NCBI GenBank assembly: GCA_036245525.1
Contig: BTPG01000006.1
Coordinates: 67,388,708-67,452,707 of the forward strand
Reading direction: 5' to 3'
Source of the DNA: Semisulcospira habei
Taxonomy: Eukaryota; Mollusca; Gastropoda; Semisulcospiridae
Length of the DNA: 64,000 bases
Below the pieces are notes generated by a model. The model was not told the DNA's origin and made no database searches. It saw only the letters and a list, made by a program, of their open reading frames with translations. A program made the translations under genes and the position numbers. Positions within the stretch are counted from its first letter, which is position 1; each line of letters starts with the position of its first letter. Below are positions 32,287 through 43,070 of the stretch, in pieces.

Positions 32287-33069
32287 ATGGGTTGGGTTGG
32301 GTTAAGGCACCGTTATCGAATAATGCCTAGGCTCGGGTAGTACCCCGTTGCATCAAGATGTATCGAGTGGCCACCCGGGGTTGTTGAGAGGCGGTAATAT
32401 AAGATCCTTCTCCCGCTACCATATAGATATTATCACGCCTGATGATCGCGCAAAGGAAGTGTACGGTTCTCCGCAAAAGAACCGAGCAAGCAGAACAACA
32501 TCCCGCTTCACCCCCTGTGGAGTTACAGACTGTGTTTTTGAAACAATTGTATATTCGGTGTCAAAGGACCCCAGTCGTCAATTGTCAAAGGAACATAAAT
32601 ACAAAGTTGTTTCTACAAGAGCTATAGATCTTCAAGAGCCCCCGCAAGTGGATCTATACCTCTTGCAGGTGCATGGTGTTCCATTTTTTTTCTCGGTCAA
32701 GGCGACCAAAACTTGGTTGTCTCTGCATCGTCTCTTTGCACCGTGAAACGTGAATGATATTTCTGTGTTTAGCGCATTGGGAAATTGCCTTCCAAGTCTA
32801 TTGTCAAGGAGTGTGAATTTGCAAGCTTCCTTTGAATCTAGAAACAGCTATTTACAACGCGGAACTGATCTTGTTTTTTTCAGTATGGTTTATGGTCCAC
32901 ACACATGCAGGTGTACGGTTCAGATTTCGTCTAGAACCACACAACAGACTTCAGATTTTTTTTTTTTCCAGAACGCGTACACCATACCCTTTTGAGGTGG
33001 ATGGTTCTAGAGCTTTTACTGAAATATTATAATTTCGTAACGCACTTGTATGAAACGACTTGGAAAGCT

Positions 33070-33125
33070 CTATAGCTCTTGTACAATTCTGCCAGCGCTA
33101 GCCTCACCTATCTGGTTTGTGAGTA
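33070..33125 (-). mobile_element. Small Penelope-UTR-derived element, single arm
   Basis: A 56-bp insertion whose minus strand reads TACTCACAAACCAGATAGGTGAGGCTAGCG, the same start as the foldback elements at 3417 and 42783. It is flanked by a 13-bp duplication GACTTGGAAAGCT at 33057-33069 and 33126-33138. Here only the tail and a few more bases are present, with no second arm. Confidence 0.8.
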
Positions 33126-33159
33126 GACTTGGAAAGCTGTATTGCAATTTGGCATATCG

Positions 33160-33565
33160 AACAGTAAAGTACCATTACGCATAAATCTGAAGACTCACAT
33201 CAGTTTCGGCACCGTTGTGTTTGTTATGCCTTGTCGACACAACTAATGAACTCTAACAGCAGTTTGGACTGACTAGCAGCAAAAGCACACGCGTAATCGC
33301 ACTTATTTATTCTGTGCAGCCGTTAGCGTGTCAATCTATTTTTAGTTGTTTCTCGCACTAATCAGTAGCTTTTTATTTCTAGTGGAGCCATTGTCAGGTT
33401 CATAGTACTTGATATAACGACGACGTGTGCTGAACTCGGGATTCTCATGTGTCTAAATGAACCACTGATAACTAGACCTGCGTGTAGCGTTTCGTAACCA
33501 TATGTTACAGAAGTTTATCTACGGAACAGTCACGTTACGGCGGTAGTGGGCCTTCTAGAAAAGGC
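33160..33565. repeat. Segmental duplicate, copy 1 (partner at 57.6-58.3 kb)
   Basis: Extended similarity to 57585-57838 plus 58149-58265: TACGCATAAATC, TTATGCCTTGTCGACACA, GTTAGCGTGTCAATCTATTT, CGACGTGTGCTGAACT, GTGTCTAAATGAACC, GGCGGTAGTGGGCCTT. It lacks the SINE present in the partner. 33566-34057 holds nothing further. Confidence 0.8.
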
Positions 33566-34057
33566 CGCGTCACCGCGGAGTTAATCAACGGTTCTGCCGC
33601 GGCTCGACCGGTAAACCGTACAGTTGTTAAGGCGCTCACAAGCATAATTGTGCAAGCTATGCGACCCTCCTGTAATGCTATCGAGAAGCTGTAGAGCACA
33701 AGGCAAGCTGCGGCAAGTATATAAGCAATAAATTACTTACCCCGATAAATACGGCTCCAAATCATGCACACGTCCGCGTGAAGAGCGCTATCTGTCATCC
33801 AGTCCAGCTTTTATCGACCTAATTGGCGTTAGCGGGAGGTAATGTAGGTAATATGAAATATACAAAGGGTCTTATTGGAATGTATTACGAACACTTGCTG
33901 GGGGCTTGCCGAGTTGTCGATGGCACTTTTATTGCTGTTGTTCGCTCGCTTTTGTTTGCCTTGCACCGAGAGATGGGCCTTTGTACGTTCCACTAAGGAA
34001 AGTCTATGTTCGATTGTTTGGCGGTGACTGAGGCTGAGCCTGATCACAGTGTCACGC

Positions 34058-34132
34058 CGCAAGAGGCATAGATCCTCATGAGACCCCGCATTCACTGTGC
34101 GGGGGCTCATGAGGGTCTAAGCCTCTTGCTGT
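34058..34132. mobile_element. Family B hairpin, copy at 34.1 kb
   Basis: CAAGAGGCATAGATCCTCAT ... ATGAGGGTCTAAGCCTCTTG. A collapsed relative (one arm) lies at about 34280-34312. The surrounding 33.6-34.7 kb is otherwise featureless. Confidence 0.85.
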
Positions 34133-34709
34133 TCTGTTTATATCAGTCTGTGTTCTATATAAGTATAAGACTGAGATAGGCCTATGCACGGTACATTTTG
34201 CTATCAGAAATTCTATTCAGTCAATTGTTCGACTGAGTTGAGCCGGCTAGTCCGGCCCATCCGCGAATGGCACTGACTCACACCGGGGGCTTATTAGGAT
34301 CTTGCCTCTTGCTGGTCCATTTATATCTACGTTCTCTAAGATTTAAAATACTACGATCTCGCGATAAACAACCAGCAAGGCGATTCAAGTACAGATTATT
34401 TCAGTTCATTGCTGTAAACGGCTGAGCCGGCTCAGAACTTCGTCGCAGATAGCCGAAACTGTCTTGACTTCCGTTGACACAAACCTAAACTAGAGCGGAG
34501 TCATTGTCAACGAGATGCGGGGTTCGTCATATACTTTGTAGTTAATAGGGATTCATGAGGGATCGTTGCCCAGGCTCTTGCAGTAGGAATCTGCAGCGTT
34601 GTTAAAACTGGTTCAGTAGTCAAACCCCACAGTCGTACGCTCAACTCAAACGACACCCTTAATTTGAGGACGGAACTGACAATTGGACCCTAAGGCAGTC
34701 GTGGCGGTC

Positions 34710-34782
34710 AGCAAGAGGCATCGATTCTCATGAGCCCCTGTGGTAGCAGGGGCTCATGAGAATCTATGCCTCCTGCAAATTG
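34710..34782. mobile_element. Family B hairpin, copy at 34.7 kb
   Basis: GATTCTCATGAGCCCCTGTG ... CAGGGGCTCATGAGAATC. Paired GATTC/GAATC variant, as in the copy at 32217. Confidence 0.85.
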
Positions 34783-35141
34783 ATAGGACTGGATTACGGA
34801 CTTGTCCAGACTAACTTGATTAGGCCAAGGTGCTGTCTATCAGCTTTTGTGCCGGGGTGGCAGCCACTCTGAATGACGGGTCGGACTTATCATACACAAT
34901 GTTATACGTGGCTGAGAGTGTCGTGATTTGTCACCTTTCGTGCGACATTTTAGCCTGAGATTTTTAATCTATATTTGCATCTTGTCTTAAGACCTTGCTT
35001 TTAGTCTGGCTGACCAGATTTTTACCCATCCCGCCGTGAGATGGCCTTAGTCGCCTGCTCGGCGTTAAACCCAAATAACTAACTAACTAACTGAAGTGGC
35101 CCCACCTGGCCGTGTTATTAGAATGGACAGCTATAGGAATT

Positions 35142-35178
35142 AATAATTAATAATAATACCGTTATTATATAGGCTTGA
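35142..35178 (-). mobile_element. SINE family S tail fragment
   Basis: AATAATAATACCGTTATTAT then ATAGGC is the complement of the family S 3' end. A different SINE tail, CGGCGTTAAACCCAAATAAC, lies just upstream at about 35030-35090. Confidence 0.6.
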
Positions 35179-35324
35179 TAGAATTGATAGAGGCCTGAGA
35201 ATTACTACTACGTCCGTCCTATTCTGGACATCGCCAGGGTCAACTATAAGTCATTCAGTTGCCTGGAAACGATGGCACATCAAGAAATCCAGACCAAAAA
35301 GGTGGATTCCAAGTGGGGAGCTGG

Positions 35325-35487
35325 GTAGCTCTGCGGTAGAACGTTCGACTCTCGTCCGAAAGGTCGCGGGTTTGAATCCAGTTGGGGTCAGCATTTGTTC
35401 AGACCCTGCTCGGTGCCCCCTTCTTTGAAATCGCCGTCGTGGTGGACAAAAGACGTTAAGCACTAAAACGTTGAACGCCGTTTTGGA
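35325..35487 (+). mobile_element. tRNA-derived SINE family T, copy 2
   Basis: Best family T copy. GGTAGCTCTGCGGTAGAACG resembles a tRNA A box and GGTCGCGGGTTTGAATCC a B box (internal pol III promoter). The body continues to GGTGGACAAAAGACGTTAAG. Confidence 0.8.
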
Positions 35488-35574
35488 TTCCAAGTGCGTG
35501 TGAAAGGCAAAGCAAATCCCCACAAAGATAGAAACACGCTTAGAAAGGAGAAGTTCAACACAATAGCAATCCCT

Positions 35575-35697
35575 TAGTTCAACTTCTTCAGTAAAAATTA
35601 ATGCTATGCAGAATAAAAGCTTGACTTCTGGAGAAAGTCAGACATTTGCGGTGACGTAAAAGAAGCAACTCCGTCATCACTCTTGCTCTCTCTCTCT

Positions 35698-35738
<41 letters not shown>

Positions 35739-35756
35739 CACACACACACACACCGG

Positions 35757-35823
<67 letters not shown>

Positions 35824-36297
35824 CGCGCGCACACGCACGCACACACACACACACATCGACGCGCTTTCCGAGAGTATGCAGGTGTCACTTAGTATATCAT
35901 GTATGTATATCACTAGTTAGCGTCAACCTGATTTAACACAAATTATGGCAAGTCTGAAATTGTACCGTGAAATTCTAGTTTTACCACCATTTTCTCAAGT
36001 CTTGAAGCGAAAGTGAAACTCATATCACGTAAAATCTGAAATTATTAACACAAAAATGATATACGTCACGGCAAATTACGTTGAACAAACCAATGACGCG
36101 TGTGCACCCTGCGCCCCTTATTTAGTATAACGTATAGGGTTCACTGACGCATTGGCAGATGTGCGAGGCTTTTACAATAGTAGATATTTTAACATCAGAA
36201 TCAGGTCAAAGACAACAGGTATAGATAGACCTTTGACAGTGAGGACAGCTCCTTAATCGAAGGGACTTTGTGTGTTACGGCTCACCCCATCTTGTTT
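35575..36297. mobile_element. Family R element, copy 3 (5'-truncated)
   Basis: Begins in the middle of family R (CTTCAGTAAAAATTAATGC), includes CT and CA microsatellites (35683-35734, 35743-35853) and ends CGAAGGGACTTTGTGTGTTA ... CACCCCATCTTGTTT. Confidence 0.75.
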
Positions 36298-36310
36298 CCT
36301 CTTATTTTAT

Positions 36311-36495
36311 CGCTTCACTGCCAAGAAACGGCGAACCGAATCCAACTGCAAGAAGCATAGATCCTCATGAGCCCCCGCAGGTGCGGGGGCTCATGAGGAT
36401 CTATGCCTCTTGCTAATACCACTTTGCATCCACGTTTTTTGGACGGGTGGGGCTCTTTGGCCTAAAATTAAGCAAAGATGTTAGAAACAAAATTT
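36311..36495. mobile_element. Hairpin MITE family B, longer copy at 36.3 kb
   Basis: Left flank CGCTTCACTGCCAAGAAACG, hairpin around 36387 with fully paired arms, right flank CCACTTTGCATCCACGTTTT and TTAGAAACAAAAT. Matches the full-length B unit at 41621-41836. Simple C-rich sequence follows to 36600. Confidence 0.8.
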
Positions 36496-36580
36496 GTGAC
36501 CACTGACCGTGAAGGGGTTGCATTAAAAAAGAACACCCCCCTCACCCCCTCCGCCCCCCCCCCCCTCACCCCCCCTCAAC

Positions 36581-36611
<31 letters not shown>

Positions 36612-36751
36612 AAAAACCCAAAAAACAAAACAAACTCGATTCAGACTGTTTGTAATCTGCTGCACTTAAATACCTGTAACGATTGACACCAGCAACGAAA
36701 ATATACCCTCCCACCCACCCCAAAGCCCGACACCTACTTCCCCCCCTTTCT

Positions 36752-36936
36752 TTAGCTCATTCTACCCCAGACACACCACAGCAAGATATGGATCGACCAT
36801 GATAGTTCAAGGGGGATGCCAGAATAGCTTGGCGCCTATAGGCTATCATGGTCGATCTGTGTCCTGCACTGCAATACAGCCTTCAGAGGACAGCGGCAAA
36901 ATTTGGGGATTTCGGTCTTGGGGTACAATGAGTTAA
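36752..36936. mobile_element. Hairpin MITE family A, copy 10 (right arm partly deleted)
   Basis: TTAGCTCATTCTACCCCAG ... GGGTACAATGAGTTAA. First of three A copies in a row. The hairpin lost most of its right arm after GGCGCCTATAGG. Confidence 0.8.
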
Positions 36937-36946
36937 CAAAAATTCT

Positions 36947-37139
36947 TTAACACATTCTGCCCCAGGACCGAAATCCCCAAAACTTTGAAGTTGCCCGCTG
37001 AAGGACTGTATTACAATTCTAGAGACAGATCGAGCATGATAGTTCAAGGGTAGTGCCAGAATAGCTTTTCTGGCACCACCCGTGAACTATCATGCTCTAT
37101 CCAAGTCTTGCTGTGATTTGTCGGGGCTGAATGAGTTAA
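36947..37139. mobile_element. Hairpin MITE family A, copy 11
   Basis: TTAACACATTCTGCCCCAGG ... GGGGCTGAATGAGTTAA. The loop region is deleted (AGAATAGCTTTTCTGGC). In reverse orientation relative to copies 10 and 12, judged by its flanks. Confidence 0.82.
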
Positions 37140-37349
37140 CTCATTCTACCCCAGACACACCACAGCAAGATAAGGATCGACCATGACAGTTCAAGGGTGA
37201 TGCTAGAATAGCTTGGAGCTTATGGGCGCCAAGCTATTCTGGCATCGCCCTTGAACTATCATGGTCAATCTGTGTCCTGCACTGCAATGCAGTCTTCAAA
37301 GGACAACGGCAACATTTTGGGATTTGGGTGTTGGGGTAGAATGAGTTAA
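37136..37349. mobile_element. Hairpin MITE family A, copy 12
   Basis: Shares the TTAA at 37136-37139 with copy 11, as expected for insertion into an existing TTAA end. Right end GGGGTAGAATGAGTTAA. Confidence 0.85.
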
Positions 37350-37800
37350 CCACGACAAGATGACTGCGCGTTTCTATGATATGACATGTTTGCCACTGCG
37401 CAGCACATCAAGACCATTACACTGCATAATTGTAAAAATCCATTGCTTCGTCGATGGCTTCTAAACAACTTTCAAAACCGCGACAAAATTAACTGCAGTT
37501 TTCCAGACATATGCACCATAAAGCTGCACGTAATTTGTATTGACAGCGCTACTTGAGGTAACTTTCATTGGTTGTTGCCCATTTATTGACCGCTGAAGTG
37601 GTGTTCGATAAGTTCCTTATCGGTTTCAAGACTCCCCCAATAACCGCGTATGACACTAATAACTCGGACACTCCGCCAGTGTGACTTCATTAGGTGGCAA
37701 CTAAAAGAAAACTTAGAGGGACTCGACAACATTTTGACATAAACAAATTCTGAATTTTCCACGCGTACTCGTTTATCATGATTTCCTGCACCGTTTGCCG

Positions 37801-37890
37801 GAGTACTCCCCAGATAGACGCTTTCCGGGAGATGCGTATAGAAGTGTACTTGTGGCGTACTCCCCGAAAGCGTCTATCTGGGGAGTACTC
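37801..37890. repeat. Perfect inverted repeat, 25-bp arms
   Basis: The left arm 37801-37825 begins GAGTACTCCCCAGATAGACG. The right arm 37866-37890 is its exact reverse complement. Spacer 40 bp. Family unknown. 37350-37800 is otherwise unremarkable. Confidence 0.85.
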
Positions 37891-38023
37891 TCGCAGCCGA
37901 ATGCACATTTTTAATCTGTACATTATTTTATGTTCGACTCCCTTTACCATTGGTTTTTCAATCGCACCTGATGGCTCCTTTAACTTCTTAGGAAAAACAG
38001 ACCAAAACAACCACAACCTACCT

Positions 38024-38098
38024 AGCAAGAGGAATAGATCCTCATGAGCCCCCGCAACTGCGGGGGTCTATGAAGATCTATTCCTCTTGCAGATGGGT
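38024..38098. mobile_element. Family B hairpin, copy at 38.0 kb
   Basis: CAAGAGGAATAGATCCTCAT ... ATGAAGATCTATTCCTCTTG. The unusual AGGAATAG/CTATTCCT pair is changed on both arms. Confidence 0.85.
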
Positions 38099-38570
38099 CT
38101 CGTTTTAAGGCTTGACCAAGACTATTCTGTATGTCACTCTCAGCAGTCTCTAGGCACAAAGAAGGAAGACAAGTCAAGAACCGGTTTAAAGGGTCGTTAC
38201 TGCAGGACAGTAAAAACATAAGATGTTCAATATATACACCCAAGAACTATGCATAATTTTATAGATTCCCACAGACAATGGAGCCGAGAAAAAAATGCAG
38301 AAGCCCGGGTTGAAAGACACTCCAAGTGTAGGTCGGTGAAATAATAGACTCATAATTCTTTCATCGGTGGACGCACGAAAGACTATAATATATTTTCTAC
38401 GTTTAAGTTATCACGCGGACTCGCAGCAGTTTGAACTAACGAGGAAATAACACGGATGATAAAGAGATAAAAGAGATAATTAAAAAAAATGACAGTGTGT
38501 AGACTATGTTTTAACAGCCACACCTGAAGTTATTATCCAATCAACTTGCACTTTACTGCACGCAAACAGC

Positions 38571-38574
<4 letters not shown>

Positions 38575-38616
<42 letters not shown>
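38575..38616. repeat. (GT)n microsatellite
   Basis: GT run followed by G-rich and AAATA simple sequence to about 38800. Confidence 0.95.
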
Positions 38617-38619
<3 letters not shown>

Positions 38620-38821
38620 GCGGCGGAGGGGGGGGGGGCTAGGGAGGGGGGGGGAGGAGGGACAGGGAGCGGGATGTGATGGCGATGGAGAGTACAAGAA
38701 CATAAATGCTTTGTCGAGAAACAACACAAATTGTGTACTAAATATAAATATAAATAAGTATAATAAATAAGTAAATAGAAATAAATAAATAAATGAGAGA
38801 AACGCAGGACGTCGAAGATAA

Positions 38822-38892
38822 CTCAACTCTTTGCGTGTCGGTAGCGGTTTTAGTCGCGGACTATAACCGCTACCGACTCGCAAAGGGCTAAC
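38822..38892. mobile_element. Hairpin MITE family D, copy 1
   Basis: CTTTGCGTGTCGGTAGCGGT ... ACCGCTACCGACTCGCAAAG with outer ends CTCAACT / GGGCTAA. Partner copy with intact TTAA ends at 42545. Confidence 0.8.
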
Positions 38893-39207
38893 ATTGTGAT
38901 AAAAAGATACATGCCAAACCGATACATGCAAAAAAAAACGACACACACCCTTGGAAAGCCGTGGGCCCCAAATTTGTGTCAGATTCTTTGTGGTGGTGTT
39001 TTTTTTTTAAAAAAAGAAATAATTAATTTTTTCTAACTCTTTGTTTCTCCTAGTTGTGCTAAATATAAATATATAAATACACAAATGTTCCGGTCAAAAT
39101 GGAAAACGGGATCACAACAGGTAAGACAACACGAGTAAAATTACCACTCGGTATTGCTGGCTCCATTTTTTTTTTTTTTACCATGACGTCACAAACGACA
39201 GTTTAAA

Positions 39208-39395
39208 CGTTAAATGTTTAGAGCATAACGTCTTTTGTCCACCACAAAGGTAATTTCAAAGACGGAGCACCGAATAGGGTTTGAACAAATTAGGGTCTGA
39301 ACAAACCCCCATCTGGATTCGAACCCGGGATCTTTTGGACGTGAGTCAAACGCTTTACCACCTAGGCACTCAGCGCCCCTACAACGAAAGACAGT
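39208..39395 (-). mobile_element. tRNA-derived SINE family T, copy 3
   Basis: On the minus strand: a head near 39395, GGTGGTAAAGCGTTTGAC (A-box side), the B-box region GATCCCGGGTTCGAATCC, and tail GGTGGACAAAAGACGTTATG. Poly-C/poly-A simple sequence follows at 39469-39543. Confidence 0.78.
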
Positions 39396-39562
39396 AGCTG
39401 AATACGCCTCGACGTCACAAACGACAGAATCGGAATACGCGCTGACCCTTCCACTTCCGGGAAAATCCCCCCCCCCCCCCCCCCCCCCCCCCCCACCCCA
39501 CCCCACCCCCCCCCCCAAAAAAAAAAAAAAAAAAAAAAAAAAAAGAAGAAGAAAAGAATCCA

Positions 39563-39640
39563 ACTCATAGAGGCAAAGAATCTCATTGTTCCCCGCAGAT
39601 GCACGGACTCGTGATATCCTGTGCCTATTGCTGACCCAAT
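39563..39640. mobile_element. Family B hairpin remnant
   Basis: CATAGAGGCAAAGAATCTCA ... GATATCCTGTGCCTATTGCT. Both arms heavily mutated. Confidence 0.55.
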
Positions 39641-39991
39641 ATACACTGGATGAAGTGGGTTATCTGGCGTTGACAATGAAGTAATTTCAGAGACGTAATT
39701 TGGTGCCTACCGGCATTGAAGTTGTAATTTACGTCATAGACAACTGCCTGGTCGTGATCTTTCCACTGTTTCCCACAGTATCACATAGAACTCTTCAATT
39801 TATGTCCGTAAATATAAGTAAGATATCAGGTTAAAGGCCGCACTCAGAACTGCCAGTATGGTCAGATGTAGTTAGAAGCTGTTGAAAAACGAAGACATCA
39901 TTTTTTTTTAAACCCTTCACAAAATTTCACACAATACAAGAATTTTTTCTCCAACGAATTAACAAAAGAAACAATCACGATAATAATTTTT

Positions 39992-40072
39992 CAGGGACAA
40001 AAGGTATGTCGGCCCGCGCACGACAGCCTTGCGCGGCCCTACTGCGGCCGACGTCGGCCTATGGGTCCTTTG
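39992..40072. mobile_element. GC-rich palindrome family F, diverged copy
   Basis: CAAAAGGTATGTCGGCCCGC ... GCGGCCGACGTCGGCCTATG. Resembles 52213-52321 and 53507-53617, but the arms no longer pair well. Confidence 0.6.
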
Positions 40073-40634
40073 CTTACTGTGATATAAGATGTGATCTATC
40101 GCAACAATTTTCGTCTACCACGATGAGCCTTTTCACGAGTTTTTAGAGAGCTTTTCTTTATACATGGTTGCTGGTGTTCAGCGTACACTTGTATGCGCTT
40201 GTTGGCTAAAACAATACCTGTAACAAATCCTAAATTTGACTATATTTCACGACCTCCCCCCCCCCCCCTCCCCCACCGTAGAAACAATCTTCTCCCTCTC
40301 GTCCTCTCAACACTGGCAGACTCACTAATTTAAGCATTTATGTCCCTTATTCATCCCCCCCTCACCCCCACCGGACCCTACCTATCCGTAGTAATGACCA
40401 TATTTAATACGCGCACGGTACCCGCACCCGTATCTCCCCATACCCATAACTTGACCGTAACGCAGGTGCGCGGCACTGACCCATCATACTTCGTGTGTGT
40501 AGACCGTGCAGAAGTAGTGGTCTTCAATCGTCTTCACACTCTTGCTACTTGTTCTGACCCCTGTATGCATCAAAAGGTCCTAATGGCATCGTCACGGTGT
40601 GGAGAAAATGGTGTAAATGTGATGGCACCTCAAA

Positions 40635-40703
40635 TGCAAGAGGCATATATCCTCATGAACCCATGCGGTCGAATGGGCCCATGAGGATCTGTTCCTTTTG
40701 CAG
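40635..40703. mobile_element. Family B hairpin, copy at 40.6 kb
   Basis: GCAAGAGGCATATATCCTCA ... TGAGGATCTGTTCCTTTTGC. Partly decayed. Flanking 40100-40630 and 40704-40974 show nothing recognisable. Confidence 0.75.
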
Positions 40704-40974
40704 ACGCCGGAGTCGGGGTCAATTGTGACGCTGTTGACTGTCAGGACCTCGAGGTGTCAATTGTGGCCCTTTGACCAAGGGTTCAGAGAGCCCTCTGCTG
40801 GCCGTAACTTACAGCTGTGTGGACAAGGCCCTTAAACCTGTAGGAAAGGTGTGCCACCTAGGGGCAAGTGAGGGCACTGCTGGGACAGGAGTTGTCTTTC
40901 CGTTGATGGCGTTGCTGACCCATTTGCGCACAAAAAACGCTGATACCGCATAAACAGAATATGCTTTCAAATCA

Positions 40975-41372
40975 AATAATAATAATAATACCGGGCATTA
41001 TATAGGCGCTTTACCCAGTTCTGGGAATCGGCTCAAAGCGCCGCGAACTGAATCCAACACGCACGCTCACGTCAGTGAAACACCCACATTCACAGTGAAG
41101 ACAAATGCAGTACAAGACAAACACAGGACATTCACGTGGTGCGAAGGGTCAGCTCAGCTAATACGGTTTCCTAAATTTTGATCGCTTGTATTTTAAATTT
41201 ATAAAGTGGCCTGAAACAGATACTGAAGTGGAGCCGGAGTACCCGGAAAAAAGAACCGCCGACGGTGCGCCCGAGTTAAGGGTGACACTTACTAGAACTG
41301 GGCGTCGAACTTCACACCCGTAGCATTGGTGGCGGGCGCTGTACCACTGCGTCATGGACCGCCCCAAATTAA
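40975..41372 (-). mobile_element. SINE family S, full-length copy with tRNA head
   Basis: Read on the minus strand: GGGGCGGTCCATGACGCAGT (A-box region), a B-box-like GTGAAGTTCGACGCCCAG, the body (GGCCACTTTATAAATTTAAA, ATACAAGCGATCAAAATTTA, TTCGCGGCGCTTTGAGCCGA), then GCGCCTATATAATGCCCGG and (TAT)n. Total about 400 bp. Confidence 0.85.
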
Positions 41373-41620
41373 ATTTAGATGCTTTCGAATAGGTTTAGAT
41401 TCCCAAGACTTGTTTTTGGTAGACTGTCGGGCACACCACAATTGCCGGCACCGGTCACTCTCTTTTCATAAAATGGACATTGCATGACCCGCCATATGTT
41501 GTTATCTACATCTTCAGGTGTAACTGTGAGAGTTAGAAACGACAAGAGTTCGGTGTGTGTGTGTTGCTGTATGGTCTGCTGCAGCTACTAAGACTGAGAT
41601 GATAAGTTTTGTTTTTGCGG

Positions 41621-41836
41621 TTAACTCCTTTACTGCCGAGACTAAGTGAATGCGATCTAACTTCAAGAGGCATAGATCCTCATAAGCCCCCGCGACTGCG
41701 GGGGCTCATGAGGATCTATGCCTCTTGCAGAGACCACTTTGTGTCCATTTACTTTGGACAGCTGAAGCTTTTGGTCGTTCAGTGAACACAGATTTCAGAA
41801 AACAAAATGTACGTACCCTGACAGGGAAACGGTTAA
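41621..41836. mobile_element. Hairpin MITE family B, full-length reference copy
   Basis: Bounded by TTAA. Left TTAACTCCTTTACTGCCGAG, right CAGGGAAACGGTTAA. The central hairpin around 41694 has about 30 paired bases per arm (AAGAGGCATAGATCCTCATA ... TGAGGATCTATGCCTCTTG). No ORF. TTAA and CC(T)TT..CTGCC ends resemble piggyBac-type MITEs. Confidence 0.88.
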
Positions 41837-41879
41837 TGCTGTGACTCAGTGTAGCATAACATAAATATGTTGAAATTGT

Positions 41880-42237
41880 AATGCTTTTCTACTTCTTCTT
41901 TGTTGTTGTTGTTGTTGTTATAAATTAGTGTTTGATAAATTAGCTTTATTCGTGCAATGCCCCTAGCATATGTTAGGTTCATTTTTGCAATTTAGACGGC
42001 TTTGTGACGCACGGCCAATTTTATTTCACATGCGACGCACGCACGTCCTGAGAATCTTTAATGCTTTTCTACTTCTTCTTTGTTGTTGTTGTTGTTGTTA
42101 TAAATTAGTGTTTGATAAATTAGGTTTATACGTACAATGCCCCTAGCATATGTTAGGTTTTGCAATTTAGACGGCTTTGTGACGCACGGCCATTTTTATT
42201 TCACATGCAACGCACGCACGTCCTGAGAAAATATTGT
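41880..42237. repeat. Direct tandem duplication, about 180 bp unit
   Basis: AATGCTTTTCTACTTCTTCT starts at 41879 and again at 42059. The two units match closely down to GACGCACGCACGTCCTGAGA. The unit includes (GTT)n. The second unit continues into a SINE-like tail (GTTGCTGTCGGGACATTGAG) near 42235-42260. Confidence 0.9.
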
Positions 42238-42544
42238 TGCTGTCGGGACATTGAGCAAGGTTCGACAAACCAACCAAGCAGTCTCCAGTCAAGCAGCTAT
42301 ATAATTTCTCAGGTCACTCGAATCCGAGTCATTTGGGCGTTTTCTCATCTTAAAAATCCCCAACGACTTGAACCAGAGAGCTGGAGAGTGCCCGAGAACT
42401 TAGAATCACTGCCTTTCTAAATTCCAAGGTGGTGAGTGTTTATTTATTGGGTCACAGTAGTTGTGTGCAGAGACCTCTTGTGTCAGTGATTTTTTTGCAG
42501 TACATTACATCTCAGGATCGTCGATCTCTGTTAGGGTAAGTTTA

Positions 42545-42626
42545 TTAACCCCTTTGCGTGTCGGTAGCGGTTTTAGTCCTTCAGGAATCATCGCGACTAA
42601 AACCGCTACCGACACGCAAAGGGTTA
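42545..42626. mobile_element. Hairpin MITE family D, copy 2
   Basis: An 82-bp element. TTAA, then CCCCTTTGCGTGTCGGTAGC ... GCTACCGACACGCAAAGGG, then TTAA. The pairing extends nearly end to end. Confidence 0.88.
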
Positions 42627-42782
42627 ATGTTTTAATTATCCAACCTGTTTCTACAGAACATAAAAGTGAAATATACAAGTTATCCATGTCTACAAAACTT
42701 GGGACATTACATTTTAACACACATTTTTTGGGGTATAATTTTAATACTCAGTTCAGACGGGCAATAAATCAAGTAAAAATTA

Positions 42783-43070
42783 CTCACAAACCAGATAGGT
42801 GAGGCTAGCGCTGGCAGAATTGTACACAAACCAAGGGAAATCACTCAGCGCTGGACAGACAAACAGTTAGATCCCCTGCCCCCGCCTATCAGGCACCCAT
42901 TCGCCAGCCCACAGAGAAATACGTAAATACCTAAATAGGGATGTAGATGATCGTCTTGTTCTACACCTGAGTATTTCTCTGTGGGCTGGCGAATGGGTGC
43001 CTGATAGGCGGGGGCAGGGGATCTAACTGTTTGTCTGTCCAGCGCTGAGTGATTCCCCTTGGTTTGTGTA
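42783..43070. mobile_element. Foldback element derived from Penelope 3' UTR, largest small copy
   Basis: A 288-bp insertion flanked by a 13-bp duplication CAAGTAAAAATTA (42770-42782 and 43071-43083). After a 39-bp one-sided tail (CTCACAAACCAGATAGGTGA) it is an almost perfect inverted repeat of about 105 bp per arm from GTACACAAACCAAGGG. The left arm aligns, diverged but in order, with the Penelope 3' UTR at about 15465-15700 (CAGCGCTGG, GGATCCC..TGCCC, CGTCTTGTTC). Confidence 0.88.

Noticed and set aside
32348..32746. 132-codon open frame
   Set aside because: It crosses a family B hairpin fragment and has no recognisable domain or splice support.
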